Source: Terriglobia bacterium (lineage in GTDB: Bacteria; Acidobacteriota; Terriglobia; Terriglobales; Acidobacteriaceae). Taken from it: a stretch of DNA of 64,000 nt. Shown here one piece after another: positions 15,930-24,332 of this stretch (positions are counted from its first letter, which is position 1; each line of letters begins with the position of its first letter). A program made the position numbers and the translations under genes. Location of the stretch: the NCBI GenBank assembly GCA_020073165.1, contig JAIQFP010000005.1:124001-188000 (forward strand), in the 5' to 3' direction. The notes below the pieces were generated by a model. It saw only the letters and a program-made list of their open reading frames with translations. It ran no database searches and had not been told where the DNA came from.

Positions 15930-17246
15930 TTATGCCCGACGGCGCTCTTCGCTGGAAGCGGTCTCCGCTCTCTGCAACTCCTCCCAACCTGGGAGTCGCA
16001 CATCGCCGGTAATCAGGCGCGCCCCGCGTTCGTAGGTGAAGTACGACCACGCCCATTGGAGCAGCACAATGATGCGATTGCGAAACCCGATGAGAAAAAA
16101 TATGTGGATGAACAGCCATGACAACCAGGCGATAAAACCGGAGATGTGGAGCTTGCCGAACTGCGCGACCGCGGCCGCACGCCCGATGGTCGCTAGACTG
16201 CCCTTGTCGAAGTAGTGGAACGGCTGGCGCGCTTCGCCCCGCAAATCGCGGCCAATGTTGCGCGCTGTGGCAGCACCTTCCTGAAGGGCGACCGGCGCGA
16301 CTCCCGGCAGCATCTTCCCGTGCTCGTCCTGCAGGGAAGCGAGATCTCCGATGACAAAAATCTCCGGGTGCCCGGGAAGGCTAAGATCGGGAGCAACCAG
16401 TACGCGGCCAGCACGATCCGTAGGCGCTCCCAACTTCTTTCCCAGAGGCGAGGCCGCGACGCCCGCGGCCCACAAAGTGACCGCGGCCGGCATCCGAGTC
16501 TGCCCCATCCAGACCGCAGCAGGCTCGACGCCGGTGACCATGGTCGAAGTGTGGACTTCCACTCCCAGGCGGCGCAGTTGCTCCTCGGCGCTGCGCGAGA
16601 GGTCTTCCGGATAGGTGGGCAGAAGGCGCGGCCCGCCTTCCAGGAGGGTGATCCGGGTAGCCTTGGGATCAATGGAGACGAACTCATCGGCCAGCACGCG
16701 GCGCGCGATCTCGGCCAGCGTGCCCGCCAGTTCCACCCCGGTGGGACCACCGCCGACGACCACGAAGTTCAGCGGCATCTGTCCCTCACCGCTCGCGGCC
16801 TGACGCTCTGCCAGTTCAAACGCCAGCAGAACCCGCCTCCGGATTTCCAGCGCGTCCTCGATGGTTTTCAGGCCGGGGGCGAAGGCTTCCCACTCATCGT
16901 GGCCGAAGTACGCGTGAGACGCGCCCGCCGCGACGATCAAGTAATCGTAGGGAATCTCCAGGTCGGGGAGTTTTACCACCCGCCGTTGCAGATCGAAGTC
17001 CTGTACTTCTCCGAGCAGCACTTCGACGTTGCGCCGCCCACGAACAATCCAGCGGATGGGTGCGGCAATCTCTCCGGGGGAGAGTCCTGCGGTCGCCACC
17101 TGGTAAAGCAAGGGTTGAAAGGTGTGGTGATTCTTCCGGTCGATCAGTGTGACCCGGACCGGGTAGCGTGCCAGCCGGCGGGCCGCCTGCAGCCCTCCGA
17201 ATCCCGCGCCCACCACCACCACCTGCGGAGTTGTCTTGCTCTCCAT
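15930..17246 (-). CDS. Type II NADH:quinone oxidoreductase (NDH-2)
   Basis: The 438-residue length is usual for NDH-2, the single-subunit non-pumping enzyme that passes electrons from NADH to quinone at the inner membrane. The FAD-binding motif GAGFGGLQAARRL lies at about 12-24 and the NAD-binding GGGPTGVELAG at about 165-175. A third motif, IFVIGDLASL, closes the FAD site. The quinone-site phrase HHTFQPLLYQVATAGLSPGE is present. The C-terminal 70 residues are amphipathic and hydrophobic (FIAWLSWLFIHIFFLIGF), the membrane anchor of this family. It is transcribed alone, divergent from the CPBP-like gene at 17340, with about 93 bases between starts. Confidence 0.92.
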   Translation of the reverse strand: MESKTTPQVVVVGAGFGGLQAARRLARYPVRVTLIDRKNHHTFQPLLYQVATAGLSPGEIAAPIRWIVRGRRNVEVLLGEVQDFDLQRRVVKLPDLEIPYDYLIVAAGASHAYFGHDEWEAFAPGLKTIEDALEIRRRVLLAFELAERQAASGEGQMPLNFVVVGGGPTGVELAGTLAEIARRVLADEFVSIDPKATRITLLEGGPRLLPTYPEDLSRSAEEQLRRLGVEVHTSTMVTGVEPAAVWMGQTRMPAAVTLWAAGVAASPLGKKLGAPTDRAGRVLVAPDLSLPGHPEIFVIGDLASLQDEHGKMLPGVAPVALQEGAATARNIGRDLRGEARQPFHYFDKGSLATIGRAAAVAQFGKLHISGFIAWLSWLFIHIFFLIGFRNRIIVLLQWAWSYFTYERGARLITGDVRLPGWEELQRAETASSEERRRA

Positions 17247-17339
17247 GCCTGCGCTCCTATAGCATTTTCACAATACCCCCACTGAGGTGAAAACCCGCAT
17301 CTAATCCGGTTGTTGAGCCTCAATTAGTAGATTCCTATC

Positions 17340-18017
17340 ATGGCCTGCGAGTCGAAAAGTTTTCCTTCCGCAGTACCCTCCCGTACTGAGGCGGTTTCCG
17401 CCGCCACGGTATGGCTGCAAATCGCGGTGACCTACGCCCTCATCATGGCCGCTGTGTGGACGCCCGACGGTCCCCTGAAGCTTGCCTGGATGAGCCTGGC
17501 CGCAGTTTGCATTCTGCTGTTCACAGCCGGCGGCAGCTACTCGATTCGTGAACTCGGCATCGCCATGCCGCCAGCCGCTGGTACTGTCCGCGTCCTGGCC
17601 GCCGGGGTCCTTATGGCGGCGGTCGTTCCGCTGGCCGCCAGGCTGCTGCATGAGAATCTGGGCCCGGTTCGGCCGCTCTCCTGGCACGGCGCCGGGCAAT
17701 ACTTTGTCTGGGCCCTGCTGCAGCAGTTCATCTTGCAATCGTTCTTTTATATGCGCTTCGAGTCACTGCTGGGCAGCCGGCGCGCCGTAGTGATCACCGC
17801 CGCCATCTTTGCCACCGCGCACATTCCCAGCCCGGTGTTGACCTGGGCCACTTTTGTGGGCGGTCTGTTCTTCTGCGAGATGTTTCGCCGCTACCGCAAC
17901 ATCTGTCCTCTGGGCGCGGTGCATGCTTTGCTCGGGGTGATGGTGGCTACCAGCTTCTCGGACGCCATCCTGCACCACATGCACGTCGGCATCGGGTACC
18001 TATCCTTTCACCCGTGA
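17340..18017 (+). CDS. CPBP/CAAX-protease-like membrane protein with altered catalytic motif
   Basis: This 225-residue protein has about six membrane helices. The C-terminal half follows the CPBP (Abi/CAAX protease) layout: a motif-1 helix, then FATAH with His161 (ITAAIFATAHIPSP), then a motif-3 helix with HALLGVMVATS. In active CPBP glutamic proteases motif 1 reads EExxxR. Here the corresponding stretch is LLQQFILQSFFYMRF (Gln128, Gln129, Arg139), so the two Glu residues are missing and the Arg spacing is longer. It may be a non-proteolytic relative or a diverged subfamily. The following large membrane protein starts 30 bases downstream, suggesting an operon. Confidence 0.7.
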   Translation: MACESKSFPSAVPSRTEAVSAATVWLQIAVTYALIMAAVWTPDGPLKLAWMSLAAVCILLFTAGGSYSIRELGIAMPPAAGTVRVLAAGVLMAAVVPLAARLLHENLGPVRPLSWHGAGQYFVWALLQQFILQSFFYMRFESLLGSRRAVVITAAIFATAHIPSPVLTWATFVGGLFFCEMFRRYRNICPLGAVHALLGVMVATSFSDAILHHMHVGIGYLSFHP

Positions 18018-18047
18018 TTCTTCCCCCGCATCGGGTAACATGGCCCG

Positions 18048-19742
18048 TTGAGGTGCGAGCAGGCGTTGGACTCGAAAGTTCCGTCAGCCGAACACGGTGC
18101 GGAAGGCACGGCTCAGGCCGGGCTGAAACGGCCTCCAGTCGAGGTCTCCGTCGGCTCCGCGTCCACTCCGGCCTGGTTTCGCTTTCTGGCGCCTTCTGTC
18201 GCCGACCTCATTTTCCTCATCCTTCTCATTGCCCTGACATACGGCGCTCTTGCGCCCAAGCTGCTGGGCGATGCCGGAACCGGCTGGCACATCCGCGATG
18301 GGCAGCGCATCCTCGCAACGCACTCCTTGCCCCGCACCGACTCATTCTCCTCCACCATGAGCGGACACCCGTGGTACGCCTGGGAATGGCTTTTCGACCT
18401 GGCCATCGCCGGCATTCATCACTGGATGGGACTGAACGGCGTGGTCTTCTTCACCGCCCTCGCGATCGCCGCGGTGTTCGCCTTGCTGTTCCGCTTCACC
18501 GTCGAGCTCGGGGGGAGCCTGCCCGTCACCGTCGTCCTGCTGGTGCTTTCGATTGGCGCCTCCACCATTCATCTTTTCGCCCGCCCGCACGTTCTGAGCT
18601 GGCTTCTTGCCCTAATCTGGTTTCGCGTGCTGGATTCCTCGGAGAGCGCCGCTACCGGGAAGGGCCATCGCTTGTTCTGGCTGCCCGTCCTGATGCTCCT
18701 CTGGGCCAATGTACACGGGGGATTTCTGCAAGGCTTCGCGCTGTTAGGCCTTTACCTGGCCGGAGGGGCAATCGAGCGCTTCGTATCCCGCCCCTCTGTA
18801 GAGACGCAGCTTGCTGCGTCTCCTGCCGGAGGCCGGCAGACCATTGCCAATCGCCTGAAGCATCTGCTCATGATAACCGCGCTGGCGCTGCTGGCTAGTC
18901 TGGTTAACCCGTATGGCTACAAGCTGCACGTCCACGTCTATCAGTATCTGACCAACCGTTTCCTGATGAACCACATCGACGAGTTTCTCTCGCCGAACTT
19001 TCACGGCGTGGCCCAGCAGTGTTTCGCGGTACTCCTGCTGATCACGATCCTCGCGCTGGCCAGTGCGCGCACCAGGCTCCGGCCCACGCATCTGCTGGTG
19101 ATTCTCTTTGCTGCCTACAGCGGCCTCTACGCGTCGCGCAATCTGCCTACATCCTCGATTCTTCTGACCCTGATTGTGGCCCCGATCCTGTCACAAACGA
19201 TCGCCGCGGGCGGCGGGCGCCCGGCCTGGATGCAACGCTGCCTCTCCCGCATGCACTCTTTTTCCGAGCGCATGGACAACATGGAGTTCCGCCTTCGGGG
19301 CCACCTCTGGCCGGTTGCCTTGACCGTTTTCGGATTCGCTGTCTGCCTGCACCAGGGCCGCCTGGGGTCGCGCCAGATCATGGACGCTCAGTTCGACGCC
19401 AAGCGTTTTCCCGTGCAGGCGGTGAACGTAATCGCCCAGCGTGGCCTCCGCGCCCCCGTCTTCGCTCCCGACTACTGGGGCGGCTACCTGATCTACCGCC
19501 TCTACCCGCAAACGCAGGTGGTCGTAGACGACCGCCACGACTTATATGGCGAGCAATTCTTAAAGGATTACTTGAGGGTCACCCACGTTGCTCCCGGCTG
19601 GGACAGAGTGCTCGACGAAAAGCACGTCGCCTTGGTGCTCACCCCGACGGAGTCATCACTGGCCAACATTCTGAGGGAAACAGCGGGGTGGCAGATTACG
19701 TACGAGGACAAAGTGGCGGTGCTATTCGAACGGAGCAAGTAA
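18048..19742 (+). CDS. Large polytopic membrane protein, GT-C-like, with in-frame palindromic insert
   Basis: This 564-residue protein has about 10-12 membrane helices. An N-terminal loop carries DAGTGWHIRDGQRIL and TDSFSSTMSGHPWYAWEWL. A C-terminal soluble part carries DYWGGYLIYRLYPQ and DDRHDLYGEQFL. Both motif sets recur in the protein at 32327-33787, so they form one family, resembling GT-C glycosyltransferases in topology. A palindrome (18801-18822) is translated in frame as ETQLAAS within a loop absent from the paralogue. The TTG start at 18048 is the only reasonable one in the frame and has no strong ribosome site, so the N-terminus is uncertain. The substrate is unknown; lipid-linked sugar transfer is a guess. 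Confidence 0.75.
   Translation: MRCEQALDSKVPSAEHGAEGTAQAGLKRPPVEVSVGSASTPAWFRFLAPSVADLIFLILLIALTYGALAPKLLGDAGTGWHIRDGQRILATHSLPRTDSFSSTMSGHPWYAWEWLFDLAIAGIHHWMGLNGVVFFTALAIAAVFALLFRFTVELGGSLPVTVVLLVLSIGASTIHLFARPHVLSWLLALIWFRVLDSSESAATGKGHRLFWLPVLMLLWANVHGGFLQGFALLGLYLAGGAIERFVSRPSVETQLAASPAGGRQTIANRLKHLLMITALALLASLVNPYGYKLHVHVYQYLTNRFLMNHIDEFLSPNFHGVAQQCFAVLLLITILALASARTRLRPTHLLVILFAAYSGLYASRNLPTSSILLTLIVAPILSQTIAAGGGRPAWMQRCLSRMHSFSERMDNMEFRLRGHLWPVALTVFGFAVCLHQGRLGSRQIMDAQFDAKRFPVQAVNVIAQRGLRAPVFAPDYWGGYLIYRLYPQTQVVVDDRHDLYGEQFLKDYLRVTHVAPGWDRVLDEKHVALVLTPTESSLANILRETAGWQITYEDKVAVLFERSK
18801..18822. repeat. Dispersed palindrome, copy 2, inside a coding sequence
   Basis: GAGACGCAGC-TT-GCTGCGTCTC is a perfect 10-bp stem with a 2-base loop, located inside the 18048-19742 reading frame. 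It has the same core as the copy at 8741-8774 but with the central pair switched from T-A to A-T. The surrounding residues form an extra loop relative to the paralogue at 32327-33787. Confidence 0.85.
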
Positions 19743-19798
19743 GCGGTCGAGATCGCCAAGTCGTCGGGGATATATATATAGGCCGTTCTAGGGCTGTT

Positions 19799-19827
19799 GG
19801 TGTAATGGCGATTTTTCGTCAACTATG
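19799..19827 (+). repeat. Direct repeat, left copy, flanking the PhyH gene
   Basis: This 29-base sequence begins GGTGTAATGGCGATTTTTCG. It matches 20719-20747 at 24 of 29 positions in the same orientation. It lies before the dioxygenase gene in a stretch that also contains a TATATATATA run (19771-19780). Confidence 0.65.
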
Positions 19828-19909
19828 GTCACACCCTGTCTGCGGACCAACTGTGGGCCGCCCGACCAATTTGACCGCCAAGGGCGACCCTGTGCAGACT
19901 CTTATTGCC

Positions 19910-20641
19910 ATGACAACCGCTGCGAAACTCTCCGATCTTCAGGAGCGCGGGTTTTGCGTTCTGCGGAGACATCTTCCGACAAATCTCATTGAAGCATTCA
20001 GAGACGCGTTTTGGCCAGTTCTGGCCGCATACCTGGGCAAACATCAGCCAAATCGTGGACTGAATCGATACTTTCTTCCAATGCCATTCTCGTCAGAGTG
20101 TTTTGATCCACGGTTCTTCTTTGACGCGGACGTTCTAAGCATTGTCAGGAGTTGTATGGGCGAGCGGATAGTCGCCGACCAGTGGGGTTGCGATGTGCCA
20201 TTGCGAGGCTCCGATTATCAAGACGTTCATGTCGATTATCAGCGGCCACTTTTTGAGGAGGACCCTGACTTGCATCTTCCCCCGTACATGCTGCTTGTCA
20301 GCTTTGGCCTGTGTCCCATCACAACATCGAACGGCGCTATTGAAATCGCACCCGGCACTCATCGCATGTCTCGGGATCAGGCGGTACATCGTGTGGCCAG
20401 TGGCGACATCCCGTTGCATCCCATATCGCTGGAAGTTGGGGACGTACTCATTCGGCATCCATGGACATTACATAGGGGTACACCGAACTCCACGGAGATT
20501 CCTCGAGTTCTGGTTAGCGTTCGTTATGTGCGCCGATGGTATGCGGACGGCAGCCGCGAGATTAACGCGATTCCAGTTACGTTGTGGAACTCGTTGACCC
20601 TAGAGCAACGAGAGATCATGCGCTTCCCAGTAGGGGACTAG
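19910..20641 (+). CDS. Phytanoyl-CoA dioxygenase (PhyH)-like Fe(II)/2-oxoglutarate oxygenase
   Basis: The protein has 243 residues from the ATG at 19910; an in-frame ATG at 19805 lies inside the left direct repeat and is less likely. Iron ligands fit the HxD...H triad: His107 and Asp109 in VHVDYQRP, and His188 in HPWTLHRGTPN. The SNGAIEIAPGTHRM segment is the typical PhyH strand before the second half of the barrel. Such enzymes hydroxylate small molecules or lipids, so the substrate cannot be named. The gene looks lower in GC than its neighbours and is bracketed by imperfect 29-base direct repeats, which suggests an acquired cassette. There is no obvious operon partner. Confidence 0.8.
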   Translation: MTTAAKLSDLQERGFCVLRRHLPTNLIEAFRDAFWPVLAAYLGKHQPNRGLNRYFLPMPFSSECFDPRFFFDADVLSIVRSCMGERIVADQWGCDVPLRGSDYQDVHVDYQRPLFEEDPDLHLPPYMLLVSFGLCPITTSNGAIEIAPGTHRMSRDQAVHRVASGDIPLHPISLEVGDVLIRHPWTLHRGTPNSTEIPRVLVSVRYVRRWYADGSREINAIPVTLWNSLTLEQREIMRFPVGD

Positions 20642-21043
20642 GGGGATCGCCAACGCAAAAAGGAGACGACTGGCGGAGCTGACGTAATCAGGTGTTCTCG
20701 CTCATAACTCGGATTCTGGGTGTAACCGCGATTTGTCGCCAACAATGAGCAAGCTCACAGTTTCCGAGTAGCCGACAATCCGTCAAGCACGGAACGGTCC
20801 AGGGCAGCCCGTTATGGAATTTCTTGTTAAATCGCTTCCTCCCGATGCATCCGCGAGAAAGGTAAGAGAAGTATTGAATGAGCCAAGTCGTGGGCACTGT
20901 AATCGATGGCGTCTGGCCGAGTAAACGCAACTTGGGCCCTGCGCATTCGCTCCAAAAATCGGATACAAACCTCAATTGACCTCCCGTAACACAGGGTTGT
21001 ATGTTGGTCTGCCTCTCGACATTCCCAATGAACAGGAGAATCC
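20642..21043. other. Gene-free stretch holding the right direct repeat
   Basis: About 400 bases of lower GC than the flanks. Open frames here have no recognisable domain, signal or conserved motif. The stretch contains the right-hand 29-base repeat (20719-20747). At its end is an AGGAG site serving the membrane protein at 21044. Confidence 0.6.
20719..20747 (+). repeat. Direct repeat, right copy, flanking the PhyH gene
   Basis: This copy begins GGTGTAACCGCGATTTGTCG and has 24 of 29 identities to 19799-19827 in the same orientation, 920 bases away. Together they bracket the dioxygenase gene. Confidence 0.65.
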
Positions 21044-21637
21044 ATGTCTGACCCTCAGCCGCAGCTCCTCCGCTCGCTCGATGAACAACGAGCGGAATAC
21101 GCCCGCCGCCGCGGCCTCGCCATGCCGCTGGCTGGGTCGATCGTGTGGACGCTGATCGGCATCGCGGGAACCTTCCTGCCGCCGATCCTGGCCGTGTGGT
21201 CGCTGTTCATCGGGACCGGCTTCATCGCCTATCTCGGAATAATGCTCTCGCGCTTCACCGGCGAGAACTTCCTCGACAAGAACAAGCCGAAGAACGTCTT
21301 CGACAGCCTCTTCTTCCACTGCGTCGCGATGGCACTGCTCGTTTACGCGATCGCCATCCCGTTTTTCCGCGTCGACTACACGTCATTGCCGCTGACGGTC
21401 GGGATCCTGGCCGGGCTAATGTGGGTACCGCTCTCCTGGATCATCCAGCACTGGGTCGGGATCTTTCACGCCGTAGCGCGGACGGTTCTGGTGACGGCCG
21501 CATGGTACCTCGCGCCGCATCATCGGTTCGTGGTCATTCCGGCGGTCATCGTGGGCGTTTACGGGGTCACGATTGTCATCCTGGAGCAGCGCTGGCGCGC
21601 CGTCAGCCGCAGCACCGCCGCAGCCGCTACGGCGTGA
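21044..21637 (+). CDS. Small polytopic membrane protein, possibly DUF7010-like
   Basis: This 197-residue protein has a charged N-terminus (LLRSLDEQRAEYARRRG) followed by about five to six membrane helices in pairs. The first pair is GSIVWTLIGIAGTFLPPILAVWSLF, split by a short turn. A charged loop (FTGENFLDKNKPKNVFDSLFF) separates helices two and three. The size and the RGLAMPLAGSIVW start recall the DUF7010 group of uncharacterised membrane proteins, but the match is from memory of pattern only. AGGAG lies six bases before the ATG. It stands alone; the flanking gaps hold no partner genes. The function is unknown. Confidence 0.75.
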   Translation: MSDPQPQLLRSLDEQRAEYARRRGLAMPLAGSIVWTLIGIAGTFLPPILAVWSLFIGTGFIAYLGIMLSRFTGENFLDKNKPKNVFDSLFFHCVAMALLVYAIAIPFFRVDYTSLPLTVGILAGLMWVPLSWIIQHWVGIFHAVARTVLVTAAWYLAPHHRFVVIPAVIVGVYGVTIVILEQRWRAVSRSTAAAATA

Positions 21638-21938
21638 ATCCCGCGGCACTGACCAGAGCCAGACCTTCTCTTACCGGCAGACAGCCACTTGGTCTTGCGT
21701 GACGCAGATCAAGCGCGGGAACACTTTTGGTGAAAGAGTATGCGGTCATCGCCACTTTGCTCACAGATGACGGGCAATCCAGAAGTAACTGTCGAAAACA
21801 GGCGTTAGCACTCAAGGCCCGATCTGATCGTAATCCGACATCTAGACAGTTGGTGGTTACTTCGCGAAGCTTGAAACCAGGAAGCATCCATCCACCACAG
21901 CCTTGGCAGCAGCGTTTTTCCCTGCGTCCCACCACGCC
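21638..21938. other. Gene-free gap
   Basis: About 300 bases between the membrane protein and the convergent TonB-like gene. The only open frames are short and without recognisable features. No hairpin with a T-run was seen. Confidence 0.5.
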
Positions 21939-23900
21939 TCACCGCGTATCAATCCCAAACCCCAAAATTGCATTCACCTCTACCGGCTCATCGCCACGAA
22001 ACGCCGGGCGGAACTTCCAGTTGGCCAGGGCAGCCAGCACTTTGCTGGTCATCTCCCGGGCAGCGGATTCCAGCACGCGCGGATTGCGGATCACTCCCGC
22101 GCGATCCAGAATGCAGGCAATCACCAGCCGCGAGGGCGTCAGATTCGGGGGCAAATCAGTGCGCATGGCTTGCGGCGGAGTGAGATCCTCGGCATAGGGA
22201 TGCGCGGTGGAGGTAGGATCGGCGAACTGCATCACGGCCGTTCCCAGAGTTGTAGGAATGTAGATGCTGTAAACCTTGTCGCCCTTGAGTGCGCCATAGA
22301 AGTTAAAAGCGCCTCCGGAACGCGAACTGGCCACGATGGTGATGTCCGGCCCCTGGCGGTTGGAGCCGGTTGCGGAGCGCCCGGGAACGGACGGCTCATT
22401 CCCACCCGAACTAAAACTCGGCAGGGTTACGATGTTGTTGCTCCCGCCGCTCACCGACACGCCGGGAACGGCAGGCTTGCCGCTGGTTCCGCTGCCCGCG
22501 CCGCCGGGACCAGGGTACGGAGAAATCCCGCCACGGGCCAGAGTGTCGGAGCCGCGGCCGCTGCCTTCCTTGCCCGCTCCCGGGCCTTCACCGGAGAGGC
22601 CACTCCCTGGGCCATTGCCCCGGCCAATGCCGTTGCCCCCGCCCGATCCACCCAGTCCCGGCTTATCTCCACCTGCAGGAGACATGGCCAACGACCCCGC
22701 GCCCCCGCCGCCCGGCACGCCCAACTTGGATCCCGGCTGGCTCGAAACCACAATCCCATTCCCACCGACGCTGCCCCCGTGACTCGGAGGCGCACTGACC
22801 ACACCGGCATCCAAGGGCCCCCCCAGTCCTGCGCCGCGGTTTCCATTTCCCCGGCCGCCGAGTGAGCTTCCACCAGCTACCGTGGGAGGAGGGGGCACCA
22901 CGGAGCCAACGCCGCCGCCCAATCCACTTACCGGTTGATGCGCCAGCCCACCACTCCCCACCTGCACCGGAGGAGGCACTACGGTCGAAGTTCCTAGCCC
23001 GTTGCCCATTCCGCCCACGGCGCGATGTTCGGCCTCAGCAACTCCAAGTTGCACGGGTGGCGGGATGATCTGCTTGCGCAACTCGCCTGGACCGAAGCCC
23101 GGCCCGGTGGATGCGATATCGCGCGTCACCTGCGGGGGCGGAGCAATGATCGTCGGCGCAGGCAACATCAGCTTGGGATTGAGATTGGTGATCTGCTCCG
23201 GCGCCGAAACCGGGGGAGGAACCACCGCCACCGAGCGATTCCCCGGCAGCCGCAGGGAAGCCAGGTTCCGCTGTAACGGCGCAGGCGCCGGTGGAACCAC
23301 GCTCGCATTCAGTGCCGGCGCAGGCTGCAGCTTGTCGCGTTGCACCTCCGCGGCTGGAGGTACCACCGCCTGTTGAAGGTTGGGAGCGCGCAGAGAAGAC
23401 TTCAAGCCTTCCGCTGGCGGCGGTCCGGGAATCGGCCGGTAAGCCAGCAGGTTAGCGACGGGGGCGTCGGATCGCGGCAATTTCAGGTTGGGGGCATCCA
23501 CCACTTTGTCGCGCAGTGAATTCCCCCGCGCCACCCGGATGGTCTGGGTGCGGTGATGACCTTCGCGGCCACCGGCCCGCCCTGATCGTCCCGCCTGAGC
23601 GCCGCCGACGTCCTGAGTGCGCGGCAGCTCGTCTCCGGAGAAATAAAGGATGTCGTACTTGGGCAGTGGCGGCGGAAGGTAGGGATGCATGAACGCCAGC
23701 CTGGTGGGCAGCACAATCACCGCCACCAGGAGCAAGGTCTCCAATACCCAGGAAGCCAGCATGCCGCGGTAGGGCCACAGCCCGGTAGGAGCCTCGCCCG
23801 CCAGCCGCCCCGGAGAGCGCCCCAGGGCCGGCCGGATCGCGGTCACAAACTCCCGCCACGGCGACGACCACTCCACCAGTAATTTGGGCGCGTCGTTCAC
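21939..23900 (-). CDS. TonB-like energy-transducer protein with long Gly/Pro-rich spacer
   Basis: The protein has 653 residues. A cytoplasmic N-terminus of about 45 residues precedes one membrane helix (about 48-70, ASWVLETLLLVAVIVL). A very long low-complexity periplasmic region follows: Pro-rich with repeated VVPP blocks, then Gly-rich with GLGG/GNG blocks (about 300-510). The C-terminal about 90 residues form a TonB-C-type domain (ACILDRAGVIRNPRVLES, ALANWKFRPAF). It overlaps the DUF192 gene upstream by four bases (23897-23900), so it is translated with the Tad pilus run. TonB-like domains couple inner-membrane energy to outer-membrane partners. Here the spacer is unusually long for spanning the periplasm, and the partner could be the Tad secretin. 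Confidence 0.82.
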   Translation of the reverse strand: MNDAPKLLVEWSSPWREFVTAIRPALGRSPGRLAGEAPTGLWPYRGMLASWVLETLLLVAVIVLPTRLAFMHPYLPPPLPKYDILYFSGDELPRTQDVGGAQAGRSGRAGGREGHHRTQTIRVARGNSLRDKVVDAPNLKLPRSDAPVANLLAYRPIPGPPPAEGLKSSLRAPNLQQAVVPPAAEVQRDKLQPAPALNASVVPPAPAPLQRNLASLRLPGNRSVAVVPPPVSAPEQITNLNPKLMLPAPTIIAPPPQVTRDIASTGPGFGPGELRKQIIPPPVQLGVAEAEHRAVGGMGNGLGTSTVVPPPVQVGSGGLAHQPVSGLGGGVGSVVPPPPTVAGGSSLGGRGNGNRGAGLGGPLDAGVVSAPPSHGGSVGGNGIVVSSQPGSKLGVPGGGGAGSLAMSPAGGDKPGLGGSGGGNGIGRGNGPGSGLSGEGPGAGKEGSGRGSDTLARGGISPYPGPGGAGSGTSGKPAVPGVSVSGGSNNIVTLPSFSSGGNEPSVPGRSATGSNRQGPDITIVASSRSGGAFNFYGALKGDKVYSIYIPTTLGTAVMQFADPTSTAHPYAEDLTPPQAMRTDLPPNLTPSRLVIACILDRAGVIRNPRVLESAAREMTSKVLAALANWKFRPAFRGDEPVEVNAILGFGIDTR

Positions 23901-24295
23901 GTGGTGCTGGCCTCCAGCCTCTTTCCTATAGCGATTTCAATCTCATCCCCCAGCGCAGTCCCTGTCGAATGCAGCGTCTGTCGCGGCAATTCGAGCACCG
24001 AAGCCGTTCGCATCCGTAGCGGGCCCAGGCGCCAGGGTTTCAGATCTTCCTCCAGATGAACCACGACTCTGTCACCATCCAGGTAAACCACGTCAATGGG
24101 GAAGCGCATGGCGAAGGTGTGGACCCCACGCGAGGGCACAATCCACAAACCATGCCCGGCGGGAAAACTCCCGGCATCCCGGCCCATCAAACCGCGAAAG
24201 CGTGACCAGTGGGTCCCGGCAAACCGCAATTGGGTAGCCAGATAGGCGTGCCGTGTCCGGTTATAAGCATAACCTGTGCATTCCGCTACTGGCAT
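23897..24295 (-). CDS. DUF192 protein in the Tad locus
   Basis: This 132-residue protein shows the DUF192 pattern: an early RGLMGRD segment, WIVPSRGVHTFAMRFPIDVVYLD (central strands with the conserved H.F.M.F.ID), and a closing VLELPRQTLHSTGTALGDEI. The ATG at 24295 has AGGAG five bases upstream; two GTG codons immediately before overlap that spacing. No signal peptide is evident. DUF192 genes are seen beside Tad/type II secretion F-protein genes in several phyla, but their role is not established. It lies 37 bases after tadC and overlaps the TonB-like gene by four bases, so it is part of the same transcript. Confidence 0.9.
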   Translation of the reverse strand: MPVAECTGYAYNRTRHAYLATQLRFAGTHWSRFRGLMGRDAGSFPAGHGLWIVPSRGVHTFAMRFPIDVVYLDGDRVVVHLEEDLKPWRLGPLRMRTASVLELPRQTLHSTGTALGDEIEIAIGKRLEASTT

Positions 24296-24332
24296 CACCA
24301 CTCCTGGGCCCGGTCCTCTTTCGGGGGAGCTT

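Noticed and set aside
19791-19830. tRNA-like start GGGCTGTTGGTGTAATGGC
   Set aside because: The acceptor and T arms cannot be completed downstream and no TTCGA loop follows; it is part of the direct repeat instead.
20688-20975. 95-codon minus-strand frame downstream of the PhyH gene
   Set aside because: No recognisable motif, no ribosome site, and it crosses the right-hand direct repeat.
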